Source: Tersicoccus phoenicis (GTDB taxonomy: Bacteria; Actinomycetota; Actinomycetes; Actinomycetales; Micrococcaceae). From it: DNA of 64,000 bases. The translations under genes were made by a program, and so were the position numbers. The stretch's first letter is position 1, and every line of letters begins with the position of its first letter. Shown in pieces: positions 8,451 to 21,165 of the stretch. The notes under the pieces were generated by a model. The model had not been told where the DNA came from. It made no database searches and worked only from the letters and a program-made list of their open reading frames with translations. Location: contig NZ_MRDE01000022.1 in assembly GCF_001968835.1 (NCBI RefSeq), forward strand, positions 51,462-115,461. The letters are read 5' to 3'.

Positions 8451-10676
8451 GTGCCGACGTCAAGCTCTCATCCCCTGCAGTGGAACGAACTGGACCGGCG
8501 GGCGGTGGACACGATCCGGGTGCTGGCCGCGGACGCGGTGCAGAAGGTCGGCAACGGGCACCCGGGGACGGCGATGAGCCTGGCCCCGGCCGCCTACATG
8601 CTGTTCCAGCAGTTGATCCGGCACGACCCGGCGGACCCCGAGTGGATCGGGCGTGACCGGTTCGTCCTCTCCGCCGGTCACACCTCCCTGACGCTGTACC
8701 TCCAGCTGTTCCTCAGCGGGTACGGCCTCGAGGTCGAGGATCTGCAGCAGCTGCGGACCTGGGGGTCCAAGACGCCCGGCCACCCGGAGTACCGGCACAC
8801 CAGGGGCGTGGAGATCACCACCGGCCCCCTCGGCCAGGGTCTGGCCTCTGCCGTCGGCTTCGCCTACTCGCAGCGCCGAGTGCGTGGCATGCTCGATCCT
8901 GACGCCGCCCCCGGTCAGAGCCCGTTCGACCACCACATCTGGGTGATCGCGTCCGACGGCGATCTGCAGGAAGGCGTCACCAGCGAGGCCAGCTCCCTGG
9001 CGGGCACCCAGGAACTGGGCAACCTGGTGGTGCTCTACGACCAGAACCACATCTCCATCGAGGACGACACCAACGTCGCGTTCTCCGAGGACGTCCTCGG
9101 CCGGTACGAGGCCTACGGCTGGCACGTGCAGCGGGTCGACTGGACCGCCACCGGTCAGTACGTGGAGGACACGCAGGCCCTGTACGACGCGTTCCGTGCC
9201 GCGAAGGCGGAGACCGGCAAACCGTCCATCATCGCGCTGCGGTCCATCATCGGGTGGCCGGCGCCGAACCTGCAGAACACCGGCAAGGCGCACGGCGCGG
9301 CCCTCGGCGAGGACGAGGTCAAGGCGGTCAAGTCCTTCCTGGGCTTCGACCCGGAGCAGACCTTCGAGGTCGACCCGGCGGTGCTCGAGCACGCCCGCCA
9401 GGTCGCCCGGCGCGGCGCCGAGGCCCACGCGCGGTGGAACGAGACCTTCGACGCCTGGCGGTCCGCGCACCCGGAGCAGGCGGAGCTGTTCGCGCGCATC
9501 TCGGCGCGCACGCTGCCCGAGGGCGTCGACGACGTCCTGCCCTCCTTCCCCACCGACACGGCGGTCTCCACCCGCAAGGCCTCGGGCAAGGTGCTCACCG
9601 CCCTCGGCGAGGTGCTACCCGAGCTGTGGGGCGGCTCCGCCGACCTGGCCGAGTCCAACAACACCACGCTCGAGGGCTCCCCGTCGTTCGTGCCGGAGAG
9701 CCGGCAGACGACGATGTGGCAGGGCAACCCGTACGGTCGGGTGCTGCACTTCGGGGTCCGGGAGCACGCGGCCGCGGCCATCGTCAACGGCATCGCCCTG
9801 CACTTCCCCACCCGGCCGTTCGCCGGCACCTTCCTCATCTTCAGCGACTACCAGCGCCCCGCGCTGCGCCTGGCCGCGCTGATGGGAGCCCCGTCGATCT
9901 TCGTCTGGACGCACGACTCGATCGGCCTCGGCGAGGACGGGCCGACGCACCAGCCGGTCGAGCACCTGTCCGCGCTGCGCGCCATCCCGGGCCTGGACGT
10001 GGTCCGGCCCGCGGACGCGAACGAGGTGGCCCAGGCGTGGCGCGTGATCGTCGGCCTGACCGACCACCCGGCCGGTATCGTGCTCTCCCGGCAGAATCTC
10101 CCGGTGTTCGACCGGGGGGACGGCGCCGCCGACGGCGACACGTTCGGCTCCGCGGACGGCGTCGCCCGCGGCGGTTACGTGCTCGCCGAGGCGAGCCGGG
10201 ACGGGGCCACCGTGGCGCCGGACGTGCTGCTGCTGGCCACCGGCTCCGAGGTCCAGCTCGCCGTCGAGGCCCGCGAGCAGCTGCAGGCCGACGGGGTCGC
10301 CGCCCGCGTCGTGTCCCTGCCCTGCTTCGAGTGGTTCGACGCGCAGGACGAGGAGTACCGCGAGTCGGTGCTGCCGTCCTCGGTGCGGGCCCGGGTCAGC
10401 GTCGAGGCCGGCGTGCAGCAGAGCTGGCGCGGCCTGATCGGCGACCACGGCCGGGCGATCTCGCTGGAGCACTTCGGCGCCTCCGCGGACTACCAGACCC
10501 TGTTCCGCGAGTTCGGCATCACCGCGGACGCGGTGGTGGCCGCCGCCCACGACTCGCTGGACTCCGCCTCCTCCGACACCGCCACGACCCGGAACACGGC
10601 CGCCGACACGGGCGACTCCGGGTCGCGCGCCCAGCCCGGCGACGTCGCCCAGGGCGAGGCCCCCGACGAGAGCTGA
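8451..10676 (+). CDS. tkt: Transketolase
   Basis: Thiamine-diphosphate enzyme that moves two-carbon ketol units between pentose phosphates, erythrose 4-phosphate and glycolytic sugars. It has 741 residues with the three expected domains. [18 protein letters not shown] and GHTSLTLY lie in the N-terminal domain. The TPP motif starts at [14 protein letters not shown] (GDG...), and SNNTTLEGS lies in the pyrimidine domain. I chose the GTG at 8451, which has a GAAGGGA ribosome site; the open frame upstream belongs to the ctaB promoter region. The C-terminus carries an extra ~35-residue Ser/Thr/Asp-rich tail not needed by the family. It heads the operon tkt-tal-pgi-zwf-opcA-pgl. Confidence 0.95.
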   Translation: MPTSSSHPLQWNELDRRAVDTIRVLAADAVQKVGNGHPGTAMSLAPAAYMLFQQLIRHDPADPEWIGRDRFVLSAGHTSLTLYLQLFLSGYGLEVEDLQQLRTWGSKTPGHPEYRHTRGVEITTGPLGQGLASAVGFAYSQRRVRGMLDPDAAPGQSPFDHHIWVIASDGDLQEGVTSEASSLAGTQELGNLVVLYDQNHISIEDDTNVAFSEDVLGRYEAYGWHVQRVDWTATGQYVEDTQALYDAFRAAKAETGKPSIIALRSIIGWPAPNLQNTGKAHGAALGEDEVKAVKSFLGFDPEQTFEVDPAVLEHARQVARRGAEAHARWNETFDAWRSAHPEQAELFARISARTLPEGVDDVLPSFPTDTAVSTRKASGKVLTALGEVLPELWGGSADLAESNNTTLEGSPSFVPESRQTTMWQGNPYGRVLHFGVREHAAAAIVNGIALHFPTRPFAGTFLIFSDYQRPALRLAALMGAPSIFVWTHDSIGLGEDGPTHQPVEHLSALRAIPGLDVVRPADANEVAQAWRVIVGLTDHPAGIVLSRQNLPVFDRGDGAADGDTFGSADGVARGGYVLAEASRDGATVAPDVLLLATGSEVQLAVEAREQLQADGVAARVVSLPCFEWFDAQDEEYRESVLPSSVRARVSVEAGVQQSWRGLIGDHGRAISLEHFGASADYQTLFREFGITADAVVAAAHDSLDSASSDTATTRNTAADTGDSGSRAQPGDVAQGEAPDES

Positions 10677-10730
10677 GACCACCACACTCGCCCGGTCGAG
10701 CAGCCGGGTTCCCGACAAGGAGATGAAACG

Positions 10731-11879
10731 ATGACCGCGAATACCCAGGCCCTGTCCGATGCCGGTGTGTCCATCTGGCTGGACGATCTGTCCCGCGAGC
10801 GGCTGAACGACGGTTCGCTGCGTCAGCTGATCGAGAGCAAGAACGTCGTCGGCGTCACCACGAACCCGACGATCTTCGCCTCGGCCCTGGCCAAGGGCGA
10901 GGCGTACGACCGGCAGGTCGAGGAGCTGGCCGCGGCCGGCGCCGACGTCGAGACCGCCGTCTTCGAGATCACCACGTCCGACGTCGCCGAGGCGTGTGAC
11001 CTGTTCGCGCCGGTGGCGGCCGCCACCGGCGGGGTCGACGGCCGGGTCTCCCTGGAGGTAGATCCCCGGATGGCCCGCGACGGGGAGAAGACCGTCGCGG
11101 AAGCGGCCCGGCTGGCCGAGAAGGTCGGGAAGGGCAACCTGCACATCAAGATCCCGGCCACCTACGAGGGCCTGGACGCGATCACCCGGACGCTGGCCGC
11201 CGGCATCAGCGTCAACGTGACCCTGATCTTCTCCCTCGAGCGGTACCGGGCGGTGATCAACGCGTTCATGACCGGCCTCGAGCAGGCGAAGGAGAACGGC
11301 AAGGACCTGTCCACCATCCAGTCGGTGGCCTCGTTCTTCGTCTCCCGCGTCGACACCGAGGTGGACAAGCGCCTCGACGCCGTCGGCACCGACGAGGCCA
11401 CCGCGCTCAAGGGCAAGGCCGGCCTGGCCAACGCGCGGCTGGCGTTCCAGATCTTCGAGCAGCAGTTCGCCACCGAACGGTGGGCCACCCTCGCCGACGC
11501 CGGCGCGAAGCCGCAGCGGCCGCTCTGGGCCTCCACCGGGGTCAAGGATCCCGCGCTGCCGGACACGCTGTACGTCACCGAACTGGTCACCTCCGGCGTC
11601 GTGAACACGATGCCGGAGAAGACACTCGACGCCGCCGCCGACCACGCCCAGGTCACCGGGGACACCGTTCGCGGCAGCTACGCGGACGCGAACGCGACCC
11701 TGGACGCCATCGACAAGCTCGGCATCTCCTACGACGACGTCGTCAAGGTGCTCGAGGACGAGGGGGTCAGCAAGTTCGAGGCCAGCTGGGAGGAGCTGCT
11801 CGAGACGGTGCAGAACGCGCTCGACGGCGCGGCCGGCAAGACCGGCGCGAAGGCCAAGGTCGCGGAGGGCACCCGATGA
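10731..11879 (+). CDS. tal: Transaldolase
   Basis: Moves a dihydroxyacetone unit between sugar phosphates in the non-oxidative pentose phosphate pathway. The 382 residues fit the long actinobacterial TAL class. The substrate-binding motif [10 protein letters not shown] is at residues 41-50, and the Schiff-base lysine is K140 in [11 protein letters not shown] strong ribosome site (AAGGAG) lies eight bases before the ATG. The stop overlaps the pgi start (ATGA). A ~15-residue Lys/Ala-rich C-terminal tail extends past the barrel. Confidence 0.95.
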   Translation: MTANTQALSDAGVSIWLDDLSRERLNDGSLRQLIESKNVVGVTTNPTIFASALAKGEAYDRQVEELAAAGADVETAVFEITTSDVAEACDLFAPVAAATGGVDGRVSLEVDPRMARDGEKTVAEAARLAEKVGKGNLHIKIPATYEGLDAITRTLAAGISVNVTLIFSLERYRAVINAFMTGLEQAKENGKDLSTIQSVASFFVSRVDTEVDKRLDAVGTDEATALKGKAGLANARLAFQIFEQQFATERWATLADAGAKPQRPLWASTGVKDPALPDTLYVTELVTSGVVNTMPEKTLDAAADHAQVTGDTVRGSYADANATLDAIDKLGISYDDVVKVLEDEGVSKFEASWEELLETVQNALDGAAGKTGAKAKVAEGTR

Positions 11880-13519
11880 GTTCCCTCGCCCTCCGGGCGG
11901 CCGGCGCCGCCGCCGACGCGGTGCAGGCCCACGTGCCGACCCTGGTCCGGGAGCAGGTCGCGTCGAAGATCGCCGCACAGGATCCCACCCTGTGGGGCCC
12001 GGATGCGCAGCCCGAGGCGTCCGAGCGGCTCGGCTGGGTGTCCCTGGCCGAGACGTCCCGGCCCCTGGTGCCGCAGATCCTGGCCCTGCGGGACGAGCTC
12101 GCCGCGGACGGCGTCACCCACATCGTGCTCGCCGGGATGGGCGGCTCGTCGCTGGCTCCCGAGGTGATCACCCGCACCGCCGGGGTCGACCTCACCGTCC
12201 TGGACGCGACCGACCCGGAACAGGTGGCCACCGCCCTGGCCGACCGGATCACCGAGACGGCCCTGGTCGTCTCCTCCAAGTCCGGGTCCACCGTGGAGAC
12301 CGACTCGCAGCGCCGCGCTTTCGCCGGCGCGTTCACCGACGCCGGCATCGACCCGGCGAGCCGCATCATCGTGGTCACCGACCCCGGCTCGCCGATGGAC
12401 GAGGCGTCCCGGGCCGCCGGTTACCGGCGGGTTTTCAACGCCGACCCGACGGTCGGCGGCCGGTACTCGGCGTTGACCGCGTTCGGCCTGGTGCCCTCGG
12501 GGCTGGCCGGCGCGGACATCCAGGGCCTGCTCGACGAGGCCGAGGAGGCCGGTGAGCACCTGCGCGAGGACGACGAGGACAACATCGGGTTCCGGCTCGG
12601 TGCGGCCCTGGGCGGCACCAGTCCCCTGCGGGACAAGATCGTCCTGGTCGACGACGGGTCCGGCATCACCGGGTTCGCCGACTGGGCGGAGCAGTTGATC
12701 GCCGAGTCCACCGGCAAACTCGGTCGCGGGGTGCTGCCCGTGGTCGCCCACCCGGATTCCCCCGAGGTGACCGCCGGCGCCCGCGACGTGCTCGTGGTGC
12801 GCTTCGTCGGCGACGACGCGCTGTCCGGCGCGGAACCGACCGACCCCGCCGATGACGACCGGGACCAGGTGGCGATCTCCGGCTCCCTCGGCGCGCTGAT
12901 GCTCGCCTTCGAGTACGCGACCGCCGTCGCCGGCCGGCTGCTCGGCATCAACCCCTTCGACCAGCCCGACGTGGAGTCCGCCAAGAAGGCCGCGCGAGGG
13001 CTGCTGGACGCCCGGCCCGACCTCGGGGAACCCGCGTTCACCGACGGCGCGATCGAGGTCCGCGGCGACGCCGGCCTGCTCGGCGGGGCGAGCACCGTCG
13101 CCGAGGCCGTGACGGCACTGCTCGGCGCCCTGCCGGACGACGGGTACCTGGCGGTGATGGCGTATCTCGACCGGCTGGCGTACGCGGACCTGGCCGACAT
13201 CCGGGACCCGCTCGCCGCTGCGACCGGCCGCCCGGTCACCTTCGGCTGGGGACCCCGGTTCCTGCACTCGACCGGCCAGTACCACAAGGGCGGCCCCGCC
13301 CAGGGCGTCTACCTGCAGGTCACCGCCACCACCGAACCCGCCGACGACGTGGCCATCCCGGACCGGCCGTACACGTTCGGGCAGCTGATCACCGCCCAGG
13401 CGGCCGGTGACGCCCAGGTGCTCGCCGAGCACGACCGGCCGGTGCTGCGGCTGAACCTGACCGACCGCGCCGCCGGCGTCACCCAGCTGCGCGAGGTCGT
13501 CGACGGGCTGAGCGGATGA
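11876..13519 (+). CDS. pgi: Glucose-6-phosphate isomerase
   Basis: Interconverts glucose 6-phosphate and fructose 6-phosphate. It has two SIS domains: [15 protein letters not shown] (about residues 85-99) with [14 protein letters not shown], and later the conserved [18 protein letters not shown] with the catalytic-type His/Lys near the C-terminus. At 547 residues it belongs to the divergent actinobacterial form found beside tal and zwf. Both ends overlap its neighbours by ATGA, indicating tight translational coupling. Confidence 0.93.
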   Translation: MSSLALRAAGAAADAVQAHVPTLVREQVASKIAAQDPTLWGPDAQPEASERLGWVSLAETSRPLVPQILALRDELAADGVTHIVLAGMGGSSLAPEVITRTAGVDLTVLDATDPEQVATALADRITETALVVSSKSGSTVETDSQRRAFAGAFTDAGIDPASRIIVVTDPGSPMDEASRAAGYRRVFNADPTVGGRYSALTAFGLVPSGLAGADIQGLLDEAEEAGEHLREDDEDNIGFRLGAALGGTSPLRDKIVLVDDGSGITGFADWAEQLIAESTGKLGRGVLPVVAHPDSPEVTAGARDVLVVRFVGDDALSGAEPTDPADDDRDQVAISGSLGALMLAFEYATAVAGRLLGINPFDQPDVESAKKAARGLLDARPDLGEPAFTDGAIEVRGDAGLLGGASTVAEAVTALLGALPDDGYLAVMAYLDRLAYADLADIRDPLAAATGRPVTFGWGPRFLHSTGQYHKGGPAQGVYLQVTATTEPADDVAIPDRPYTFGQLITAQAAGDAQVLAEHDRPVLRLNLTDRAAGVTQLREVVDGLSG

Positions 13520-15120
13520 GTATCGACACGGACTCGACCGCCCGGCACGGGGGCCGCACCCGCCGGTCGCCCGGCCGGGCGACCGGCAACCCCCTGCGGG
13601 ACAGCCGGGACCGCCGGATCAGCCGGATCGCCGGCCCGTCCGCGCTGGTGCTGTTCGGCGTGACCGGGGACCTGGCGCAGAAGAAGCTGCTGCCGGCCAT
13701 CTACGACCTGACCAACCGGGGGCTGCTACCGCCGAGCTTCGCCCTGGTCGGCTTCGGTCGCCGGGAGTGGGACGACGAGACGTTCGCCGGACTGGTCAAG
13801 GAATCCGTGCGCAAGCACGCGCGCACCGGGTTCGACGAGAACGTGTGGCAGCAGCTCACCGCCGGGATCCGCTTCGTGCAGGGCGCGTTCGACGACCCCG
13901 CCGGGTTCGACCGGCTCAAGGACACCCTCACCGATCTGGAACGGATTCGCGGCACCCGCGGGAACACCGCGTTCTACCTGTCCATCCCGCCCCGGTCCTT
14001 CGAGCAGGTGTGCCAGCAGCTCTCCGAACGCGGCCTCGCCGGCAAGCATGAGTCGGGCGGAGCGCAGGGGGCGACCGGGTGGCGGCGCGTGGTGATCGAG
14101 AAGCCGTTCGGGCACGATCTGGCGTCCGCCCGCGAACTCAACGAGACCGTCGAGCGGGTGTTCCCGCCGGACGCGGTGTTCCGCATCGACCACTACCTGG
14201 GCAAGGAGACGGTGCAGAACATCCTGGCGCTGCGCTTCGCCAATCAGTTGTTCGAGCCGCTGTGGAACGCCCGGTACGTGGACCACGTGCAGATCACCAT
14301 GGCCGAGGACATCGGCATCGGCGGCCGCGCCGGTTACTACGACGGCGTCGGGGCCGCCCGGGACGTGATCCAGAACCATCTGCTCCAGCTGCTCGCCCTG
14401 ACGGCCATGGAGGAGCCCATCTCCTTCGACGCGGAGCACCTGCGGGCGGAGAAGGAGAAGATCCTCGCCGCGGTGCGGCTGCCCCAGGACCTCGGGGCGC
14501 ACTCCGCGCTGGGGCAGTACACGAGCGGTTGGCAGGGTGGTGAGCAGGTGTGCGGCTTCCGCGAGGAGGACGGCATCGCGCCGGACACCGTGACGGAGTC
14601 CTTCGCCGCGTTGCGCCTGGACATCCACACCCGGCGCTGGGAGGGCGTGCCGTTCTATCTGCGCACCGGCAAACGCCTCGGCCGCCGGGTCACCGAGGTC
14701 GCGGTCGTGTTCAAGCGGGCACCGAACGTGTTGTTCGCGGACAGTTCCGGCGAGTTCGGGCAGAACGCCGTCGTGATCCGGATCCAGCCCGACGAGGGCG
14801 TGACCATCCGGTTCGGGTCGAAGGTGCCGGGCACGCAGATGGAGGTCCGCGACGTGACCATGGACTTCGGGTACGGGCACGCGTTCACCGAATCCAGTCC
14901 GGAGGCCTACGAGCGGCTCATCCTCGACGTCCTGCTCGGCGAGCCGCCGCTGTTCCCCCGGCACGAGGAGGTCGAACTGTCCTGGCAGGTGCTCGACCCG
15001 TTCGAGCAGTACTGGGCCGAGCACCACGTCGAACCGGAACCCTACGAACCCGGCGGCTGGGGCCCGGCGAGCGCCGATGCCCTGCTCGCCCGCGACGGAC
15101 GCACCTGGAGGCGGCCATGA
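13516..15120 (+). CDS. zwf: Glucose-6-phosphate 1-dehydrogenase
   Basis: First oxidative step of the pentose phosphate pathway, forming 6-phosphoglucono-lactone. The nucleotide-binding motif GVTGDLA is at residues 48-54, EKPFG at 195-199, and the active-site signature RIDHYLGK at 223-230. At 534 residues it is slightly longer than usual: there is a ~40-residue polar N-terminal extension and a short Gly/Ala insert (HESGGAQGAT, residues 178-187) just before the EKPFG strand. It overlaps pgi and opcA by four bases each. OpcA, its usual allosteric partner in actinobacteria, is encoded next. Confidence 0.96.
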   Translation: MSIDTDSTARHGGRTRRSPGRATGNPLRDSRDRRISRIAGPSALVLFGVTGDLAQKKLLPAIYDLTNRGLLPPSFALVGFGRREWDDETFAGLVKESVRKHARTGFDENVWQQLTAGIRFVQGAFDDPAGFDRLKDTLTDLERIRGTRGNTAFYLSIPPRSFEQVCQQLSERGLAGKHESGGAQGATGWRRVVIEKPFGHDLASARELNETVERVFPPDAVFRIDHYLGKETVQNILALRFANQLFEPLWNARYVDHVQITMAEDIGIGGRAGYYDGVGAARDVIQNHLLQLLALTAMEEPISFDAEHLRAEKEKILAAVRLPQDLGAHSALGQYTSGWQGGEQVCGFREEDGIAPDTVTESFAALRLDIHTRRWEGVPFYLRTGKRLGRRVTEVAVVFKRAPNVLFADSSGEFGQNAVVIRIQPDEGVTIRFGSKVPGTQMEVRDVTMDFGYGHAFTESSPEAYERLILDVLLGEPPLFPRHEEVELSWQVLDPFEQYWAEHHVEPEPYEPGGWGPASADALLARDGRTWRRP

Positions 15121-16058
15121 TCGTCGATCTGCCCGGCACGACCACCGGGGCCGTCAACCGGAAGCTGATGGACCTGCGCGACGAGGGCGGCGTCGTCGCC
15201 CTCGGCCGGGTCCTCACCCTCGTCGTGCTCGCCAGCGAGGGCACCGAGGAGGAGGCGATCGAGGCGGCCAACGCGGCCAGCCGGGAGCACCCGTGCCGGA
15301 TCATCGTGCACGTGCCCGTGGAGCAGGGCGACGGGGCGACGGACGGGATGGACGCGCAGATCCGGGTTGGCGGGGACGCCGGCGCGGCCGAGGTGATCGT
15401 GCTGCGCTGTTCCGGGGTGCTCGCCGAGGTCGATGAGCCCCTGGTGTCGGCGCTGCTGCTGCCGGACGCCCCGATCGTCGCCTGGTGGCCGCGCCGGCTG
15501 CCCGTCAACGCGGCGGCCAGTTCGATCGGCGCCATCGCGCACCGGCGGATCACCGATTCGGGCAACGCACCGGACACGCGTGCCGCGCTCGGCCGGATCG
15601 GCCAGACCTACACAGCGGGCGACACCGACCTCGCCTGGACCCGGTTGACCAACTGGCGGCTGCAGCTCGCCGCCGCGGTGGACGAGTTCATCGCCGACGG
15701 CGGGGACGTCACCCGGGTGACCGACGTCCGCGTCGCGGGATCGGTCGACTCCCCCTCGACGACGCTGCTGGCCGCCTGGCTGTCCCTGCGCCTGGGCGTG
15801 GAGGCCACCGTGCACGACCAGCCTCCCGGGCTCGGCATCGGCCGGGTCGAGATCGTCACCGGCGACGGTTCGGTGACGTTGGTGAGGCCGGACGCGGAGG
15901 TCGCGACCCTGACCATGCCGGGGCAGACCGACCAACGGATCGCGCTGCCCAAGCGCACGCTGCAGGAATGCCTGGCCGAGGAACTGCGCCGACTCGACCC
16001 GGACGAGGTGTTCGGTGAGGTGGTGACCGAAGGGCTGCCGCTCTGTCACTGGAACTGA
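15117..16058 (+). CDS. opcA: Glucose-6-phosphate dehydrogenase assembly protein OpcA
   Basis: A 313-residue OpcA-family protein that assembles with or activates Zwf and affects its redox sensitivity. It begins MIVDLPGTTTGAVNRKLMDL and contains the family segments PCRIIVHVP (about residues 60-68) and LLPDAPIVAWWPRRLP (about 115-130). It overlaps zwf by ATGA, and pgl follows after 36 bp. The family has no known catalytic residues, and none can be read here. Confidence 0.93.
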   Translation: MIVDLPGTTTGAVNRKLMDLRDEGGVVALGRVLTLVVLASEGTEEEAIEAANAASREHPCRIIVHVPVEQGDGATDGMDAQIRVGGDAGAAEVIVLRCSGVLAEVDEPLVSALLLPDAPIVAWWPRRLPVNAAASSIGAIAHRRITDSGNAPDTRAALGRIGQTYTAGDTDLAWTRLTNWRLQLAAAVDEFIADGGDVTRVTDVRVAGSVDSPSTTLLAAWLSLRLGVEATVHDQPPGLGIGRVEIVTGDGSVTLVRPDAEVATLTMPGQTDQRIALPKRTLQECLAEELRRLDPDEVFGEVVTEGLPLCHWN

Positions 16059-16094
16059 GGGGGCGTTGGAACTGAGAGAGGGGGTGCTGGCCGC

Positions 16095-16877
16095 ATGACC
16101 GAGCACGACGTCGTCATCCTGGCCGACCCGCGGGGTCTGGCCGGTCACGTGGCCGAACGCCTGGTCGCCGAGATCGCCACGGCGCAGGCCGCCCGCGGCA
16201 CCGCGTCCGTGGTGCTGACCGGCGGGGGGATGGGCACCCGCACGCTGACCGCGGTCGGCGACCTCGACACCTCGGGCATCGACTGGTCCCGGGTGGACGT
16301 GTGGTGGGGTGACGAGCGGTTCGTCGCCGCGGACGACGCGGAACGCAACGAACGGGCCGCACGTGCGGCGCTGCTGGACGGCCTCGGCCTGGACCCGGCC
16401 CGGGTGCACGCGATTCCCGCCGCGGACGCCGTCGCCACCGCCGAGGACGCCGCGGAGCGCTACGCCGCGGAGCTCGCGACCAGCAGCGAGACAACGGGGT
16501 CACGCCCGGCGGACGGCACCGCCGTGCCCGCGTTCGACGTGCTGCTGCTCGGTGTCGGCCCGGACGCCCACGTGGCGTCGCTGTTCCCCGAACTGGACGC
16601 CGTGCAGGAGGGCCGGCGCACCGTCCTCGCGGTACACGACGCACCGAAACCGCCGCCGCACCGGGTGACCCTGACGCTGCCCGCCATCAACGCGGCCCGG
16701 CAGGTGTGGCTGGTGGTCGCGGGGGCCGACAAGGCCGGGGCGGTCGCGCTGGCCGCCAACGGGGCGGCCGCGCAGCAGGTGCCCGCGGCGGGAGTGCAGG
16801 GCACCGAGCGGACCGTGTGGTTCCTCGACACGGCCGCGGCGGCCCGCCTTCCCCGCCCCCGCCGCGACGACGAGTGA
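16095..16877 (+). CDS. pgl: 6-phosphogluconolactonase
   Basis: Hydrolyses 6-phosphogluconolactone to 6-phosphogluconate, directly after Zwf. The NagB/RpiA-like fold is recognisable from VVLTGGGMGTRTL, the signature VDVWWGDERFVAADDAERN (about residues 73-91) and LLLGVGPDAHVASLFP (about 150-165) with its conserved His. It has 260 residues and is the last gene of the operon. A stem-loop begins at its stop codon, separating it from the convergent secG. Confidence 0.95.
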   Translation: MTEHDVVILADPRGLAGHVAERLVAEIATAQAARGTASVVLTGGGMGTRTLTAVGDLDTSGIDWSRVDVWWGDERFVAADDAERNERAARAALLDGLGLDPARVHAIPAADAVATAEDAAERYAAELATSSETTGSRPADGTAVPAFDVLLLGVGPDAHVASLFPELDAVQEGRRTVLAVHDAPKPPPHRVTLTLPAINAARQVWLVVAGADKAGAVALAANGAAAQQVPAAGVQGTERTVWFLDTAAAARLPRPRRDDE

Positions 16878-16887
16878 GTGCTCACTC
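16872..16887. terminator. Bidirectional stem-loop between pgl and secG
   Basis: GAGTGAG and CTCACTC are separated by two bases and include the pgl stop. A tandem GAGT makes a second pairing register possible (TGAGTG with CACTCA). Lying between convergent genes it most likely ends the tkt-pgl transcript, and possibly the opposing one. There is no U-run, as is common in actinobacteria. Confidence 0.45.
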
Positions 16888-16919
16888 ATGAGACGAGGGC
16901 AGGTGCTGGGAAGCGGCGG

Positions 16920-17171
16920 CTACTGCTGACTGGAGAACCGCAGGATGAGGCCGAGGGCCACGATGACGACGGCCCAGCAGATGCCGAGCACGACGGTGAA
17001 GCGGTTGAGGTTCTTCTGCGCGACCCCGGAAGCGTTCAGGTTGGAGGTCATGCCGCCGCCGAACATGTCCGACAGGCCCCCGCCCTTGCCCTTGTGCAGC
17101 AGGATCAGCAGGGTGAGCAGGAGGCTGGTGACGCCCAGCAGCACCTGCAGCACGATCTTGAGGATATCCAC
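16920..17171 (-). CDS. secG: Preprotein translocase subunit SecG
   Basis: A small membrane component of the SecYEG channel. The 83 residues have two transmembrane helices (ILKIVLQVLLGVTSLLLTLLILL and FTVVLGICWAVVIVALGLIL) and between them the typical KGKGGGLSDMFGGG loop. It follows tpiA by eight bases, the usual actinobacterial order gap-pgk-tpi-secG. Confidence 0.95.
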   Translation of the reverse strand: MDILKIVLQVLLGVTSLLLTLLILLHKGKGGGLSDMFGGGMTSNLNASGVAQKNLNRFTVVLGICWAVVIVALGLILRFSSQQ

Positions 17172-17179
17172 AATGCCCT

Positions 17180-18004
17180 TCAGCTCGTCACGTGGTGTTC
17201 GAACCTGACAATGTTAGCAAACTCGCCCGCGTCGAGGCTCGCTCCCCCGACCAGCACGCCGTCGACGTCGGGCCGGCCGAGGATGGCGGCGGCGCTCGCC
17301 GCCTTCACCGACCCCCCGTACAGCACGCGGACCGCGCCGGCGACGTCGTCGCCGTACCGGGAGGTCAGGTCGGCGCGGATCGCGGCGGCCATCTCCTGGG
17401 CGTCCTCCGGGCCGGCGACCTCGCCGGTGCCGATCGCCCAGACCGGTTCGTAGGCGACGACGAGCCGGGCCACCTGGTCCGGCGGCAGATCCGCAAGGTC
17501 GGCGCGGAGCTGGCCCAGCGTGTGCTCGACGTGGGTGCCGGCCTGCCGGACGTCGAGGCCCTCCCCCACGCACAGCACCGGGACCAGCCCGTGCCGGAAC
17601 GCGGCCTTGAGCTTGGCGGCCAGCAGCGCGTCGTCCTCGCCGTGGACGGTGCGCCGCTCACTGTGTCCGACCAGGACGTAGGTGCATCCCAGCTTGGCGA
17701 GGAACTGGCCGGAGATGTCACCGGTGTAGGCGCCGGCGTCCTGGTCGGACAGGTCCTGGGCGCCGTAACCGATGCTCAGGTCGTCCCCGTGCACCAGGGT
17801 CTGCACGCCGCGCAGGTCGGTGAACGGCGGGAACACGGCCACCTCGACCCGCCGGTAGTCGTGCTTGGCGTCGTCCAGGGTCCACGCGAGCTTCTGCAGC
17901 AGCGTGATGCCCTGGACGTGGTCCAGGTTCATCTTCCAGTTGCCCGCGATCAGGGGCACCCGGGGGCCGGCGGGTCCGGCGGTGGGGGCGGGGGTGGGGG
18001 TCAT
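17180..18004 (-). CDS. tpiA: Triosephosphate isomerase
   Basis: Interconverts dihydroxyacetone phosphate and glyceraldehyde 3-phosphate. The 274-residue barrel has the active-site features [12 protein letters not shown] (Lys in NWKMN), GHSERR (His), and [11 protein letters not shown] with the catalytic Glu. Loop 8 [11 protein letters not shown] lies near the C-terminus. The start is the ATG at 18002-18004, giving a 15-residue Pro/Ala/Thr leader before the first strand. pgk ends 25 bp upstream. Confidence 0.95.
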   Translation of the reverse strand: MTPTPAPTAGPAGPRVPLIAGNWKMNLDHVQGITLLQKLAWTLDDAKHDYRRVEVAVFPPFTDLRGVQTLVHGDDLSIGYGAQDLSDQDAGAYTGDISGQFLAKLGCTYVLVGHSERRTVHGEDDALLAAKLKAAFRHGLVPVLCVGEGLDVRQAGTHVEHTLGQLRADLADLPPDQVARLVVAYEPVWAIGTGEVAGPEDAQEMAAAIRADLTSRYGDDVAGAVRVLYGGSVKAASAAAILGRPDVDGVLVGGASLDAGEFANIVRFEHHVTS

Positions 18005-18029
18005 GGCCGTCCGTCCTTCGTGGTCAGGG

Positions 18030-19280
18030 TCAGCGTTCGAGCGCCGTGACGCCCGGCAGGTCTTTGCCCTCGAGGTATTCCAGGCTCGCGCCGCCGCCGG
18101 TGGAGATGTGGCTGAACGCGTCGTCGTCGAAGCCCAGGGTGCGCACGGCCGCGGCGGAGTCGCCGCCGCCGACCACGGTGAGGGCGCCGTCCGCGGTGGC
18201 CGCGGCCAGCGCCGACGCGATCGCCCTGGTGCCACCGGCGAAGGCGTCGAACTCGAACACCCCGGCGGGCCCGTTCCAGAACACCGTGCGTGCCTTGACG
18301 ATCTCCTCGGCGAAGGCGCGCGCCGACTCGGGTCCGATGTCCAGGCCGATGCCGGTGGAGCCGAACCGGGAGGATTCCATGGCGTCCGCGGGAACGACCT
18401 CGTGGGCGGCGTCCCGGTCGAATTTCTCCGCCACGACGATGTCGGTGGGCAGCACGATCCGCACCCCGGTCCGCTCGGCGCGGTCGAGGTAGCCACGGAC
18501 GGCGTCCAGCTGGTCCTGTTCGAGCAGGCTGGCACCGACCTTCGCGCCGCGGGCGGCGAGGAAGGTGAACACCATCCCGCCGCCGATCAGCAGTACGTCG
18601 GCCTTGCCGAGCAGCGAGTCGATGACGGCGAGCTTGTCCGAGACCTTCGACCCGCCGAGCACGACGACATAGGGCCGGTCGGGGTTCTCGGTCAGCCGGC
18701 GCAGCACGTCGATCTCGGCCTTGACCAGGTCACCCTGGTACGCGGGGAGCACCGCGGCGATCTCGGCCACACTGGCGTGCCTGCGGTGCACGGCGCCGAA
18801 GGCGTCGTCCACGTAGGCGCCCGTGTTCTGCCCCTTGTCCTGACCGGTGAGGGAAGCGAGGTCGGCGGCGAACGCGGCACGCTCGTCGTCGTCCTTGCTG
18901 GTCTCCCGCGGGTCGAACCGGACGTTCTCGAGCACCAGCACCTGACCGTCGGTCAGGGCGGCCGCCTTGGTGTGCGCGTCCGTCCCGACGACGTCGGTCG
19001 CCACGGTGACGGGCGCGTCGGCCAGCTCGGCGAGCCGCGCCGCCGCCGGGGCGATCGAGTACTTCGGGTCCGGCGCACCCTTGGGGCGGCCCAGGTGGGC
19101 CATCACGATCACCCGGGCGCCCGCCCCGGCGAGGGCCGAGATCACCGGCAGGGACGCGCGGACGCGCCCGTCGTCGGTGACCCGGTCCCCGTCGAGCGGC
19201 ACGTTCAGGTCCGAGCGGACCAGCACGTGCCGCCCGGCGACACCCTCGGCGAGCAGGTCCTGCAGGGTCTTCGCGCTCAC
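18030..19280 (-). CDS. pgk: Phosphoglycerate kinase
   Basis: Transfers phosphate from 1,3-bisphosphoglycerate to ADP. The family signature [16 protein letters not shown] is at the N-terminus. Other landmarks are MAHLGRPKG, the nucleotide-site segment [15 protein letters not shown] and the C-terminal [10 protein letters not shown]. The start is the GTG at 19280, eleven bases after the gap stop, with a GGCGG sequence before it. The frame continues upstream but there it only overlaps gap. The product has 416 residues. Confidence 0.95.
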   Translation of the reverse strand: MSAKTLQDLLAEGVAGRHVLVRSDLNVPLDGDRVTDDGRVRASLPVISALAGAGARVIVMAHLGRPKGAPDPKYSIAPAAARLAELADAPVTVATDVVGTDAHTKAAALTDGQVLVLENVRFDPRETSKDDDERAAFAADLASLTGQDKGQNTGAYVDDAFGAVHRRHASVAEIAAVLPAYQGDLVKAEIDVLRRLTENPDRPYVVVLGGSKVSDKLAVIDSLLGKADVLLIGGGMVFTFLAARGAKVGASLLEQDQLDAVRGYLDRAERTGVRIVLPTDIVVAEKFDRDAAHEVVPADAMESSRFGSTGIGLDIGPESARAFAEEIVKARTVFWNGPAGVFEFDAFAGGTRAIASALAAATADGALTVVGGGDSAAAVRTLGFDDDAFSHISTGGGASLEYLEGKDLPGVTALER

Positions 19281-19291
19281 CGGTGACCGCC

Positions 19292-21044
<1,753 letters not shown>

Positions 21045-21165
21045 GAATTCCTCCATCGGTCCTGGTGGCGTTTCCACGGTGCAGCCGCCGCCGACGGCCG
21101 CGGGATCCACGTGGCGGGGCGGCGCGACTGCCTTCCCATCCTATGCACTCCGCCGGGTGATCGAG

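Noticed and set aside
14047..14079. A small Gly/Ala insert in zwf as a mobile or frameshift mark
   Set aside because: The reading frame is intact, flanking motifs align, and loop inserts of this size are ordinary.
16875..16888. TGAGTG-CT-CACTCA as a TetR-type operator
   Set aside because: It sits between convergent genes at a stop codon, with no promoter or TetR gene near. A terminator explains it better.
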